64,000 nt of DNA from Whitmania pigra (GCA_021613335.1 JAJTWR010000266.1:3191001-3255000); one strand, 5' to 3'. Numbered from the stretch's first letter, positions 1-13,600 are shown. The notes: generated from the letters alone by a model not told the origin. Made by a program: numbers and translations.

Positions 1-667
1 CGGAATCCGCATCGCTACTCCTATTTGCTCCCTGAAGCGTGTCCTTTCCATCAAGGTCCCTGACTTGAAGGCCTGGCTGATCGTCTGCACTTTATCAAGT
101 CGTTCGCTACTTTATGATCCCGCCCAAGCGCGACATTACCTCGCTGTTTTATTCATGAATTCAGATTATGAGCGGTACTTCCTACTTTCGAAGTCGAGAT
201 TCTAAGAGATTTTCTAAGTTTCCAAGGCAACCATTTCTTTACTACAGCCCCCGAGGTGTCATAAGGGACACCTGTGGAGTGTTGATAGGACAGACGACTG
301 CAGTCAAAACTGCTTTAATACGACGAAAGTCGGTCATTCATCTTGTCTTTAATGTCGACTATTTATTGTTCCGTGTTTCATTTATTGGCTTTGAATATCT
401 CCACGATTGATTCTTTCTTCTACTGAATTGATAGTTATTCACGACTTTCCCAGACTTGAAGTGAATTTGAATTCATTTCAGAAAGCATCACTGACTATGT
501 ATCGGACTGATAGTATTTTTGGCTGCAATGATTATGCAATGATTATTCAATGATTAAATGATGATTAAATGTTTATTTCTAGAAATAAGCATTTACCTCG
601 TGGGAATTTCAACCGAATTGCGTCAAAATATGCAATAACCTTTTGATGAGATCAATTTTCTTTCCAG
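1..667. other. Upstream region, no resolved gene
   Basis: Positions 2-201 are open on the + strand (about 66 codons, ending in TAA) and read like protein, so an exon of the downstream membrane-protein gene could lie here. I could not find a donor whose phase joins cleanly to the exon at 668. From 202 to 667 I see only AT-rich sequence that looks intronic. Confidence 0.3.
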
Positions 668-2945
668 CTGATCTGTTACCGTTTGTTGGTGCCCTGACCA
701 GTTCAGCAGTAGGGGGGCTCATGGGTCTTTTGGTATTCCTTATTTTTGCTGTGATATGCTCCATCATTGCCTTCAAGTATTTCGTCAAATGGCGGCAACG
801 GGAGAAAATCTCATCCAGATACGGTGAGCTAATAAAGTTATTTCGAGAGGAAATTTCGCAGGGGTACGTACAATTCACCCATCCGAATGGAATAGTCTCA
901 TTTCAGTCCAGTGTCGTTGCAGATAGTGTGATTTATCCGAGAAGTTCGCCTTAAATTTGTAATTTCCGTCTCTATCCAAATCAGATCAAACATTGTGAAC
1001 ACTGTCATTGAGAACTTGAACCCTGATCCGGATTCTAGTAGAACTTTGTTTTTTCGGTGAATGGAATCTTTCATGCTTGGATGATTTCATACTTTCTGTG
1101 ATTCTTTTTTATCAGACTATTTAAAGTAAATAAACATATATTTTTGTAAATAAAATATTTAAGCTTTTATTAAAAAGTATAAAAACAGAAAGAATGCGCT
1201 GCCTTTAAATATAAAACATTTAGAATTATTAATTATCTTCTGAAATATAAAACATTTAGAATTATTAATTATCTTCTGAAATATAAAACATTTATAATTA
1301 TTAATTATCTTCTGAGAGGCGTTAAAAATACAGTTTGAATAACAGCTTTTAGTAAAGCAACCAAGCTCATTTCGTAATTAAAAAAATGGTTTTCCATATT
1401 TTAACAAAATTTTCTCGTTCAATGGAATTCCTTGAAAATCCACCGTCGGATATTTTGCGCAGCCTATCGAGGCCTCGTTTCAAACCTAGAGAGTGGAAAC
1501 ATTTGAGAAGACGAGGAATTTTCATTTCCTTTGCATTCACGTCACGCCTTTGACTGCTAATTGCTGAACAGGATCTTAAATGTTCCCGCCGTAAAGACAG
1601 GACAAATCACCGGGCTGTCTCTCAAAACTAATTGGCGCCAGTAACAAGAGCGGGCATGTTTAACAGCCCGTTGTCATCATCCATCCGTAGTACCATTTAA
1701 CCAATCCCCAGGGAGACTCGTCAAAAAGTAAATTGCCGGCCAAATAATGATCTTCCTCAATTGCAGGAAACGTCAAATACATCGGACCTCATCAGGTTGA
1801 CGGAGTGCTCAAAAACCAACACAAGTGAGTTTATTTTCATTCGTCTGAAATCGAAGTTGAGATGAAAATTCTCTGAATTTAATCCGATTCCAATGCCTTG
1901 CACATCAGTGGTAAAGAAATGCCGACCGGATTAATTCGATTGAGATTGAATCTATCGCACGGCCACGGTTATTTAGACAGATTTTTCGACTTAAAGAGCT
2001 TTCTAATTGAATATTTGCTCAGGTAAAGAAAAAGTCAATGCCGCGGGTTTTACTCGAAATTCGATGTTTTTTCTTGAGCATCCCCACTTCTTTTCTGCCT
2101 TTGTGGTTTGGGGCGATGGATCCTTTATTTTGATTTCATGAATAGGGCTCTGTACTCGTTGCTTTATGAAATCAAAGGGCAATAGTTTGTATTGAATTTT
2201 GCAAAATTGAAAAATTTCCTGAAAAAAAAAATAGTACGGAATTGCTCGAAATCTACGTCCATATTAATAGAAAATGGAGGTAGTAGTAACCCGATCAGTT
2301 CGGATACCAGAATGTCTGAGCGTTTTTAAGAGCTCATCTTGCCTTCTCTCGAAGTGTACTTAGTTTCGCTTCAAAGTGCAAACGTGTCCATGAATAAGAA
2401 GTGGAACATGATTGCTGGAGTGGAAGTGCACTTCCTTTGCCTGTCGCTATCTTTCTCCAGTGGTCTGTTTATGACCAGCGGTTGTGATCGCCGAGAATCA
2501 TCGGTAGATTAACAAATATGTCGATCGGACGCTGATAAGTTATTTGTTGGCTGAATGCTCGATGCGATGTGTGACGGACAGATTAATCGAGAATTGGTAT
2601 TCACAGACCAACCCGGCAAATAAATTCTTTTTTTATCTACTCCGCCCGTTTCGTCTAGCGACGCCTATCCAGATTAAAATATCCCCTCTCGGTGTTTGAT
2701 TGTTATCAATTGACAGTTTAAATATTTTCAGCGACATCGAGATCGGACACACCTCACAAAAAGGTGAGTAAAGTAAAATTTCGATTATCCCTTTTCCTTT
2801 TCAATCGCCCCTTCAAAAGCTGGAACACTTATACAGTAGTATCATTGTGTATCTTCCAGACGTCATAGACGAAATGACAGTCCCTCCGCTGGCAGACCTG
2901 GAAAGGATATCAGAGGAAAAGACGATCAGAGAGACCCCCATATGA
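668..2945 (+). CDS. Single-pass membrane protein, 3' part (4 exons)
   Basis: Exons 668-823, 1767-1824, 2732-2763 and 2860-2945 join in phase with GT...AG borders (donors GTGAGC, GTGAGT, GTGAGT) and give about 109 residues ending at TGA. Exon 1 encodes a hydrophobic helix (SAVGGLMGLLVFLIFAVICS...) followed by a basic stop-transfer stretch (KWRQREK), so a type I orientation is likely, with the N-terminal ectodomain upstream and not resolved. The cytoplasmic tail is about 65 residues and acidic. It ends in E-T-P-I, which fits a class I PDZ-binding motif (S/T-x-hydrophobic). I do not recognise the family. The extracellular part would be needed to name it. Confidence 0.6.
1207..1314. repeat. Three tandem copies of a 36-bp unit
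   Basis: Copies start at 1207, 1243 and 1279. The first two are identical and the third differs by about one base. The array lies in the intron between the first two exons of the membrane-protein gene. Confidence 0.9.
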
Positions 2946-3448
2946 ATGGAGCAAATGAAATTTTCCATGTTAGTTTTATGAAATATTTCTCGCTTTTCCT
3001 CCGTTCTCTTGGACGTGTCGTGCGCGCAATAAAACCCCCAGGATCGACTCTTTAGCCACAAATTATTGAGCAGTTGCCTGGGTTTCCTAGTTTAGGCCGG
3101 CGGACGAGGTGAGTTTGCTATGAACAACGCTCCCTCGTCGAAGAGTTTTACAGATATCGAAGCATTAAGGTCGATGATGATGACGATGATGATCTTTATT
3201 GTACAGAATAGAATCCACGTCTAGAGGTTGGATCTCGTGAAGAAATTCTAACAAAACTATTCGATGCTCAGCTAAAGTTCCAGTTAAGAGATTTGACAAT
3301 AAGTGGTTTGATGGCCGCTTATCACAAGGAGTAATCCACCCGGGAGGTTTACTCTTAACAGGAACACCAACAAGACAGTTTCATACTTTTTGACGTACGA
3401 TTTAAGGGATCTTTTAATTATTTTGTCTTAATTGAAAGTGGTTTATAT

Positions 3449-3481
<33 letters not shown>

Positions 3482-3884
3482 CATAAATAACTTTAAAACA
3501 TGTCTTCCATTACATTTCTCAAATTAAAATTAAAACCAAATCGCATTAAAAAAAAACTTGAGGAGTCTGATGAGCGAATGTCGGAATGGCCCGTTGTACA
3601 ATCACGAAGACGAGAGCCTGATCAAAAATCTAATGTGATTGTCGCGTACGTTTTCAAGATAGTCACAGGCATCAGAAGATTCGTAAAAGTACATAAAACG
3701 ACGCACCAGTAGAAACAATTAAATGACACAGACACACATTTCGACATAAAAAAAACAAAACAAAACTCAACAACAAATGATTATAAACTTGTAAAATTTA
3801 TAAAAAAAAAAAACAAAATCATGATCACTTCGTTTTCTCGAAAAGCCGATCACGCTCTTGGGAGTTGGTCGTTCGAAACGGCCA
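2946..3884. other. Convergent 3' ends and (TA)n repeat
   Basis: This stretch holds the 3' UTRs of the converging membrane-protein and Ig-protein genes and a (TA)n microsatellite at about 3443-3483. A 70-codon open frame at 3500-3712 (+) is lysine-rich and has no splice or homology support, so I do not call it a gene. Confidence 0.5.
3028..3033 (+). other. Candidate poly(A) signal of the membrane-protein gene
   Basis: A canonical AATAAA lies 83 bases after the stop codon at 2945. On the opposite strand an AATAAA (plus positions 3195-3200) lies downstream of the Ig-protein stop, so the two genes converge here without obvious overlap. Confidence 0.4.
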
Positions 3885-6800
3885 TCAGACGAAATGAGGT
3901 TCTGGGAGCTTCACGCTAGTGTTGTTTATACCTGGATGGAATCGCGCACGGGACGCTGCCATTTCCCTGCCAAGTCGTCTCGTCTGACGCTCAGAGTCGC
4001 TCAAAAACAGCGGATAGTTTTCCAGCCTGCGTTCGACGTTTTGCGGCAGACGAGCTCCGTCGTAAGACTGAGACCAGAGGTTGTCTGGAGCTCTTTCCGA
4101 GCATTCCTTTCGGTTTTTAAGAATATTCTTCACGGCCTCTCTGACGGTGCATTTATTAGTCACAACCTCGTTGATCGTTCGCTCGGCCAGTTCATCGAGT
4201 GTGTCTGCTTTTTGACATTCTCCGAGAAGTGGCTGGCCGAAAGAAATTAGTTCCCCATATTCGTGCAACGTCACAGGACTGGGCATGTCGTCTTCATTCT
4301 TTGCGTGGTGGCGTTCATCAAACGCAAGTCTCATCGTCTGCTTCTCTCCATTGATCTGCGCCGGCATGTTGGTGGAAAAGAATTGGCGCCTGTTTGTTGT
4401 TGGATCATGCCATCTGGAAGATGTATAAGTCGTGTGGCTGGGTCTGCAAACATGCTCCTCTGGCTGTACGAATGTCTTGAACACGTTTCGTTGCCTCGGA
4501 ATTTCGCTGCCTGAGAGTTTCGGATCATCTTCGAGAAATCTTACGGATTTCTTTTCTCCGCTCTTTCTTTCGCTCTTATCTTCGACACGGTTCTTTCCAG
4601 GCTCCTCAAATTGCCACGGAGACGAGTTGAAATTAGCTCTTTCATCTCGTACGAATTCTCCTCCGTTTCTGAAATTCCTGTCGATTTCTGGCTCACATTT
4701 CAGCGAAGATTTCGTCTCTCCCGCATTTGTTTTGTTTACAAAAGAGCTTTCTCTTTCATATCCATCTCCATCATTTTGATCGACCTGGAAATCAACCTTT
4801 TTGAAGGCCATGCCGTCCATGTAGCTCTTCAAACCTTTTAACGAACTTGTCAATCCAAAGGTTCCTGCCCTTTCCAAGATGGCATCTCTGTAGGTGGGAC
4901 TTCTGTTTTCACGTGTCGAATAAGGTGACGTGCGATTGGTCAACTGATGAACGTTTGTTTTAGCTGCAGGTGGTTCGAAGTTTGCAGACGAATTTGATTT
5001 TTCTTTATCGTGCTCTTTGAACATGCTAAAATCTGCCTGGATTAGTGGAAGTTTGTCTACAGCTGTTGGACTGTTGCTGTTATTGTATGCAGTTGTGCTA
5101 TTATTGTTGCCGGCGTATGGAGTGTTATTATTGTTGCTGCTGTTGTTGTAGGCATTGTTGTGATTGTCGTGTTTCACTGGAAAAAGCGAAGGCCGTGATA
5201 TGAGGGAATTCAATACCTCAGCTGATGGAGGTGCTGGCCATTCTTCTTCACTCTCGTCGGTGTCTATGAACTGCATGGGCGATGATTTGACGGGTGACGA
5301 ATTTCCTTTGCTGCCGTTATTGTTAATGTCGTCATCGTTATTGTTGTTCACGTCTGACACGTGCTGGCTATTTTCGTCGTCGTTATTGCAATTTTCCAGA
5401 GAATCATCGTCGTCGCTTGTTTCCTTCTCGATGGAATGTTCCAGGCTTTCGTTTTCCCTTCCCGCGTCTAATTCAGATCCTGAAGAAGTTGAGTGCCTCG
5501 ATTCGTCAGCCGCGACACTTCCAGAATCTTCTTGAGTCTCCTCATCCGTCGAAACCTCACCTCTCGCTTCGCTTCTTGAAATTTCCGCTGTTTCTTTTGT
5601 TTCTAATCTCTCAATCTTCTCACCTTCTTCCTCTACCTCCTCCTCCTCCTCCTCCTCCTCTTCATCCTCCTCTTCCTCTTCTTCTTCCTCCTCCTCTTCC
5701 TCCTTTTCTTCTTCCTCTTCATCGTCCTCGTCGTAGTCTGCATCATTCGATGCAGATGGCGAATTTTCCACGAAATTTTGTTCGCCTGGAATTATTCCAT
5801 GAATGCAGGCTTGGTTGGGTGACGATGGCTGTACAGCTTCCTCGACTTCATGTTCGGGCGATTTTGAGTGGAGAACGGGAGAACTTTTGATTTGTGAATC
5901 GATTTTTAAAGAATGTCTTCGTTTAGGCGATTCGCAATATGCTTCCATTTCAAAATCTGAGTCCGAGTTTTCAGAGTCGCCGAAAGAAGTCTTGATCTCT
6001 TCTTGCGTCGGAATGTTATTAATTTGGCGGTAATCAGTTAAATTTATCTCCTGCAGATTCGATAGCAAATCGTGACAAAAGCGATTAATTTCAGTCCCAT
6101 TCATTTTCCAAGCGTCTTCATCCTCCTGCTGAGCGGGCAATTTGTTTACCTGTGCAATAACGTCTGCCTCCAGTTTATCATCATCCTCATTCGAAAACTC
6201 GGTTTCAAGTTGCCAGGAATATTTTTCCTCGGTGAGTTTCGGGGCGCAGTCGTCGAAATTTGTTTCGAGACAGACAGAGTTGACGGAGGAGAGGCTGCTC
6301 TCGAAACTGGCGTTGACTGATGGAAGGTTTTTCCTTCTCCTCTTTGTCAATCTCACGGCTTCCACTGGTTCCTCGTCGTCGTCATCCTCATCTTCGTTGA
6401 TTTCAACTTCGCTTGACGTGGCGATGAAACTGTTAGAACCAAAGGCACCCTTTTTCCACCTGTTTTGGAGAGGTTTCCTCTTGTCTTGAGCTTTTTTTGT
6501 AATCCCAGAGTCGTTCGTTTTCGTCCTCGCCGGAAGAGGAGGCGGTTTATGGAGCAGACGAGGAGCAGTTACATGAGGCGGTGAAGCATGTCTGGTTTCT
6601 TGGATGATTTTTGTGAGATCGGAAGGCTTTTGAATCGAAGTTTCTCGAAAGAAATTGAACTCTCCAGCCATTGACCTGTCAATCCTGCTCGCCTTTTTGC
6701 ATGCTTTGTCCTCATCGAGTTCGAAGGATTTCGACAAAGAAAATGTTTTCTTCTTTTTTGCTTGAAGTCCAAAAACAAGTCCTGATTTTCCGGGAGCATT

Positions 6801-8474
6801 TTCAGTTTCAATTTTGTTCTTCCGCCTCCTCTGAGGTGAAAACTGTTGTTGTGTTTCTGCGATCGCTGAAAAGGAACATGTAATTGAAAGAGATGTTTTT
6901 TTATTTACTTTCAGTTTTCTATCTACATGTCAACAGCTATATATGTCTGCCTACTCATTTGCTTATCTAATTCAACAACACACGATTCGAAACAGTACTT
7001 ATACAAAATCAATTAATGCCACGTTTAGCATCTGAAGATTCAAGTTACGAAAGCGAGCTAAATTGGGATGGAAATTTGAATAGAAATTAACCTTCAATGC
7101 GTCTGAAATTTACGTTTCTTGGAAGATCGCTCTCTTTGCCAGCGTTCTCTGAAAAAGTTTTTAATTTTTAATTTGAGTTTCGTGAGGTTTTTTTTCTCTT
7201 AATAAGTTACTAAAAAAAGGTTTTGACACGAAATCTACTTTCAACATCAACAAACCCTTTTCATTCACTTCGACTTCAATCATGCAACAGTCTTCCCCGA
7301 GATCATTGGTCGCGATTGCCCAAACTCCTTCCTCCAGGTTTTTGTGGGACTTGTTGACAACGAGTGTGCACGTACCTTGGTCATCTTGACCTACCCGGTA
7401 CTTGCTAGAGGGCTTAACCCTTTTTCGCCCTACCTGCCACCTTACCTGAGGCCTCGGATTGCCCTCGACCCTCAGAGATAATTTTATCGGATGGCCTTCA
7501 ACGGCCTCAATTGTTCCCTGTATGGAGGAAGTGTCAAATGAGGGTGGAAAATTCTTCTTCCTGCGCTGTCGCTCCATCTTCTGGGAGTGTTCAACAGTCT
7601 GGAAAGAGGTACGAATAAATTCAATAGGGTATCTGAGATTTAAAAAGATACGAGATATAAGTGAAATAATTTTTTAAAATCAGAATTTATTATGGAAAAA
7701 TAAAATTTGAATATCAATGGCAGCTGTCAGATGGGGATGATGAAGAATGGCCATTTGTTGTCATTTATTGTCCGAATTATGTTCGAGTTTTGAATAAATC
7801 CACAAGCTTATGATGACATGCTGAAGACAATTTGGGGGTGTAACTCGTAAATTATAAACATAATTATAGTAAATTAATTATAAACATTAATAAATTGGAC
7901 ATTGCTTGATTACTTTTGTAAATACTTCTTGGCTTCTCATTTAACTTTCGATCAAGATAAAAACATTGCGCAACAATTTTTAAATTCCTCGGATTACATG
8001 GCAATATCAATTTTGCTCGATTTTCAAGCCAGCTGAATTCGTAACGTAATTCAAATGAGAGAAAACAACTTTGTAGAAAGTACGGTGTCGCACAGGTGAG
8101 AGTTCAATACAGGTAGAAGTTGTGAATAAATCGCCCATCAGTAATTATAAACGGCCTCGTAATTAACCGTTCGCAAGTTTGACATATTAAACGCCTAGAA
8201 TTCAGCTGCTCTTGACGCATCCTCTAGGAGATTAAGATTAACTTTTCGTCAATATTTTCTCTTCTTAATTACAGTACAACAACAACAATAATAATAACAA
8301 CAACAATAAATAACTCATGACTCAACAATAATAAATTCCTCCGATCAATAAACTCAGTACCAGGAGGGCAGCCGCAAATTTGGAGCCATAAATTTGACAA
8401 ACTGACCGAACGGACGTGAGTGGGGAGATATCGATCAATTCCATAAAATCTTTTCCAACCAAATCTTTACTCGC
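3885..8474 (-). CDS. Ig-domain protein with long acidic disordered tail
   Basis: Exons, 5' to 3' on the minus strand: 8361-8474 (tentative), 7256-7598, 7092-7148 and 3885-6865. All junction phases agree (0, 1, 1), giving about 1164 residues; the true 5' end is not resolved. Exon 7256-7598 encodes one I-set Ig domain, with G-T-I-E-A-V-E-G-H near its start, a core W in QVRWQVG, and the late-strand G-V-W-A-I-A-T-N-D-L-G pattern in place of the usual Y-x-C. The last exon alone encodes 992 residues. They are mostly disordered: proline-rich, then a Glu/Asp tract encoded by about 5629-5740, then Asn-rich stretches, then a more ordered C-terminus with ARFHPG. Single I-set domains are common in muscle and cytoskeletal proteins, but I cannot assign a family. 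The GT|TTG donor at 7255 is weak. Confidence 0.6.
5628..5745. repeat. TCC/TCT trinucleotide repeat inside coding exon (poly-Glu tract)
   Basis: An imperfect TCC/TCT/TTC run on the + strand is GAG/GAA on the coding minus strand and encodes a nearly unbroken acidic run in the Ig protein. It also creates misleading long open frames in antisense. Confidence 0.9.
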
Positions 8475-10632
8475 CTGCTTTATGCCAATCAGGTGTAATA
8501 ATATTAATAATAATAACAACAACAACAACAACAACAGCAAACAAAACAGAAGCAAAAGCAACTACAAGACATACAAACACGTACGTGCAACGCAAGAACC
8601 GCCCGTACGTCTAATGATTTGAGATGAAAAGAGATTTGGCCGAGAATTTTGAGCAAAGAAAAACTTTCGATCAATTTTAATAGAATTTCCGTCCGGACGA
8701 AACGTGAAATCGCGGTCGACATACCTTGGAATCGCCCGATAAACTTTCTTCCAATGAAGACGAAAAGGCGGCAAATATCCGAAATGAAGAAAAACGTTTC
8801 ACTCCAAATGAATTTGTATTTTGTCTTTTTTAAGTCCAGAGCTCAACATTTACTTGGAACTACTCCATTCCGGTGCTTCAACTCACCTGTTCGTTGTTTG
8901 TTTTCCTTTGATTGAATGCTCACCTGTGTTATGCCTTAACTTGTTAAAAGCCGTTAAGTTGAAGCTAGAGCCAGACTAACCCTTAGGCAGCCATTAATAA
9001 TGAATTAGTTTGAAAATAAGTTACTAATTTGCATTAATATCAAAGCTTATTCAAGCTTTCTTTGTTTTGTTTTCACCTAATTAATAACCAGCTGACATCC
9101 CATTAACATATCATTAGGTAACATTCTTGTTGTTATTAAGAGCAAGAAAGTGGGTGCGCGTGCGTGTGTGGGGTCCTTCAGAAACAAAAGTAAACAAAAG
9201 ACATTGTTGGTCTCCCTGTAATAGTGTTGTCGTCGATTTTAAGAATTAGTCTTTCGTCATGAGAAGTAGCGTTCCATGGACGTGTCACGAGGCAGTCACG
9301 CAATGCGCCAACAAAACTAGATTCCTGATCACGTGGTCTCACGCAACACGACTATTCGATTCGCTACGTGAAAGCATCAAAGACCTACTGATCCTAACTC
9401 GCTGGAACAGAGTGGTCTACCACTCGAGTTTTGAGTGGCAACGATAAATAGTCGACCTGTCGAGAAATAACTACCTTTTTCTGTGTTTTTGACTAATTTT
9501 TGAGGACTAATTATTTTTATTTTTATTGCTAAGATTCGCGAGCTAATCTATCTCGATAAAGTGCTGTCATTGCTAGCTCGATAAATTAGGTATTTAGCTC
9601 AGTTTTCAGAGTAATGATTTTCTTTAAGTCAAAACTTTTCGCAAAATTAACGAAACTTAAGAATGGGTCTTTCCAGACAATAGGACGGGGGAAAAGCGCG
9701 AAAGTGAGAAAGTTGGGGTGATTTTTGGAATTTTTAAACGTTTCGAAATGGCAAAACACTTTAGAAGTCCAATAAAAGGAATGTATTGTATCGTTCGCGT
9801 GGGATCACCGCAACTCCGGCAACTATAACAATAAAGCTAGAACAACAACAACAACGACAACAACAACAACGACAACAACAACAACAACAACGACGACGAC
9901 GACAGCATATTACTGCCTCTCGATTTTTGGTACCACTTGAAAATGCCTCACACCAGCGATGATTAATGTAGGTGAAGTCATTAATGCAGGTGAATCTCAC
10001 TTGCACCTCGGCAAGCATGCAGGTCAAACACTTTATTGTATTAAGGTTACGATTGGCGGAAAATAAATAACAAGAGTAAAGATTAAATAATAAAATTAAC
10101 GAATAAACAATTACTATTATTAGTGGTAATATTTTTAATATGTTTTATATAATGTTTTAATTATTTAATTATCAAAGAATAAACAAAATAATAAATAATA
10201 AAAAATAAATAATAAATAATCAACAATCAAACAGGAAGAATGTTTTTGATCCCTTTGACCCCTCGAAGTAAAACAGAGGCACGAATGTGAACTATGACCT
10301 CAAAAATTGTCACAAATCTCCCTACTTCGCTGAGACGGGCAACTGATAAAATATTAGATGTGAATGCTACCAGACGACACACTGAGTCAACAAAATCTTA
10401 TTATTATTATTATTGGTATTATCATTACCATTAGAATTATTAATATTATTATTATTATTATTATTATTATCATCATCATCATCATCATCATTATTATTAT
10501 TATTAATATCATTGTGATAAATGTAATAATAGGTTACTATAATAAATTACTATTACTAATTTACAATGAAAATATTAGTTCAATAGAAACTTTTCATTAT
10601 GAACTAATAGGCACTTGAGCTTCAAATGGCTC
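8475..10632. other. Gap between Ig-protein gene and TRPM2-like gene
   Basis: I found no supportable exon. It includes (AAT/AAC)n at about 8497-8537, (AAC/GAC)n at about 9839-9903 and (ATT/CAT)n at about 10397-10503. The 3' UTR of the TRPM2-like gene must lie just below 10633. Undetected 5' exons of the Ig-protein gene could lie at 8500-9500. Confidence 0.5.
9839..9903. repeat. (AAC/GAC)n microsatellite
   Basis: AAC and GAC units alternate and end in a pure GAC run, in the gap upstream of the Ig-protein gene. Confidence 0.9.
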
Positions 10633-13600
10633 TTAAAAGACAGCATCGTGCATGCGAGCAACTTGGTAAAGTATTAACAGGTCGGAACCATATGCTTCCA
10701 GATTGGAACTTATTCTCTTCCAGGTGTACTTTTCACAGTCACTGAATTTGAACTGGAATTTGAAAATAAATTTGAAACAATTTAGAACTGGTTTATATAT
10801 AACAAATATAATAAATTTTTAATATGATTAAAACATTATGTATGTTATTATTAGAAGGTTGGAAAAGTATAACTGATATAATACAAATTATTATATAAAT
10901 TATGATTATTATTATTATTATTACAATAATGTATAAATAACTAACATAATAAATATTGTATATAAATTATTAATAGAAAATTATATCATTAAGTAATAAC
11001 AAAGTAACATAAATAATAATAGTGGCACCTTAAAACCGTGCTGGGGACTGACTGGTCCCTCTGTTGTTAGGGTGTTGTCGTCGTCATGGTAATTCTTGGC
11101 AATCACTTCCAACCAGGCATTGTCAGTGTTTCTGGGGTCGTCAAGGTAACCTTCAAACAAGTTCCATTCAATTGACAAAACAGTAAAGAATTTACATCCA
11201 TAATATAAATAACAATGTGTAACCATACATATACTATACATAATACATGACACAAGTCACATGAGGTCAAGTGAAGGTGGAGGTTCAAACCTTGGAATAC
11301 GTGTTTTTCATTGATCCTTAGCCAAGTCATGGCCTTTTGTTCCAAAACGTTCACCATTGCCGGGTACAGACACTCGTACACGGGCATGTGTTCGTGGGGT
11401 ATTACATACTGCAGGCAATTAGTAATTAATTAATTTAATTATTATTAGTGCTAATGATATTCATTATTATTTTATTGTTTACCAGCTATGGAATTGTTTT
11501 ACAACAATTGATCAAAACAGAAGCCCAGCCAACCATACCTCGGGCACGAAACTCAGTGGCGAACCGAGAGGTTCTTCGACGGAAAGAAACTGAAGCCTTT
11601 TGAGGCCTTCTGTGGTGCTTTTGTCCTCCCATCTTGAATATAGGAGAATGAAATAAATTAATTATTAGCAACAGAATAAATTATTAACAAAAACGGAATA
11701 AATTAATTATTAACAACAACGAAATAAGTTAATTATCCATAACAACAATATACCTAAATGAACTAAATAAACATGCAAACGTAAACATTTTGAAACATAT
11801 TCCTTCATTAAATTGGCTTATGGGAATTACTTTGCAATACAACTAACCTAGTCAGGACAGCCTTGTGAACTCTGTTTGGTCCCCATCTGGGCAAAACCCC
11901 TCTCCCTCTTAGGCCAGTCCTGCCCATGGGGTTCAGTGGGATGCCCTGGATGACCTGATATTCCCCCAAGTCACTGATCCTATTCACTTCGAGATGTTGG
12001 TTGAAATAAAGGGTAATGGATGGGTTCCTTCAAAATAGTTTAGCATTAAATAATAATAATAATAATAATAATTGTATATAGCTTTTAGAAACATAAAATT
12101 AGAAACATAATTCCATTTGTAACAACCTCAATATGTCTTCATCTGCATGTGGTATTTCGAAGACGTACGAGTCTGTGAATGCTTCGGGTTTGTACTCGGG
12201 AAAGTCAACCTAAAGAATCGATGTCGTGCATGATAATAATATTTAGAAAAAATGTATAATAACCAAATAAATATTAATTAAAATAATAAAAATTAAAAAT
12301 AAATAAACAGTCTAAAAATTAACATATAAAATAATGCTATAATCAACTCACCTCGAATGGCACTTTGGAATCGGGAACGGCACATCTGAAGATGCGAACG
12401 TTGGAATAATTTGCGTAAAAAAATGTCCTCGACTTCTGATGGAGTTCCACGAGTTTCTGGAATTCCTTCTGCATGACTTTCTTTCGCTCTTCAATCATTT
12501 TGCTGTTCGATTTCTTCTCTGGAATTATTAAATTATAATTTTTAATAATTGAATGATGTTGACTACTTAAATTATAATATTAAATACTTACATTTGTATA
12601 ATCATTATATTATTGTCCTTTCAAAAACTTTAATTTAGAAGCTAATATTTTCATTCACAATTTCAGGGTAATAACTAATTATATGATGCAGGCATAAAAA
12701 CCTAAACACAACTATTTAATATGACAATTTATGTAAATTAAGAAACTTAAGATGAATCATAGAAAAGCGTAAATCTAACGTTGTTCGCGAAGGTCACTGA
12801 GGTTGTAGGATGACTCGCTGACCTTGTTCTTCTCGGAGGTGTACTGGTTGATCAGCCAGAATAAGGTCCTCGATGCCATTTCAAGCTGTCAAAAAAAAGT
12901 TCACGAGTTAACACAAGTTGCCCAGGCTTGTGCACTTGATAAAAGCTAATTTTGGTATTATGTTACGATGTAATAATAACAATAATGTAATTATAATAAT
13001 AATTATCGAATGTAAATTATAGTAATTGTAATGCATAACTCTAACTTGATTAATATTAAGTGTACTACTCTGTGTTGCTAAATAGGCTGCTGTTCATTAA
13101 AACATTCTGTTTCACAGATTCATAGATCAAATGTTGACAGGTGTCATGAGCACACCACTGTCCTTTTAAGGACTGCATTCATGTTTCATTTACGAAGGTC
13201 ACAAAATTCTGACCCAAATTAACCATCATTTTAATCATAAATATTGAAAACAAATAATTCTATGGCTACATGTTTCTCGATGTGGCTGAATCGTTCATCC
13301 AAGTCTGGTGGAAAAGCAGGAGCGATGAACTTGGTTGAAACCTGAGAGGCCAGAATGCTGTTCGTGGAAAACTGTCTTATTTGGAGACCCATTGTGTCCA
13401 CCCTGTAATGGGCATTTCATTTTCAACTACTTAGTTAGTAAATATTTTTATCAAAGAATTTAATTAAGAGAATCAAACATTCTACTACAAGCATCAATTA
13501 GGAAGCAGTCTTATTTCATTTGATAAAGTACTAATTAGTTGTTGAATGTTTGCTAATTTAATGGTTAAGCTTTGGCCCATGTTGTGTCAATTATCTGGCT

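Noticed and set aside
3500..3712. 70-codon + strand ORF
   Set aside because: Lysine-rich composition in the convergent 3' region; no homology recognised and no splice context.
5164..6489. Several + strand open frames of 80-157 codons opposite the Ig-protein exon
   Set aside because: Antisense shadows of the acidic, low-complexity coding strand; Ser/Pro-rich composition follows from the repeat.
9259..9447. 62-codon + strand ORF
   Set aside because: Isolated, no supporting splice sites or recognisable motif.
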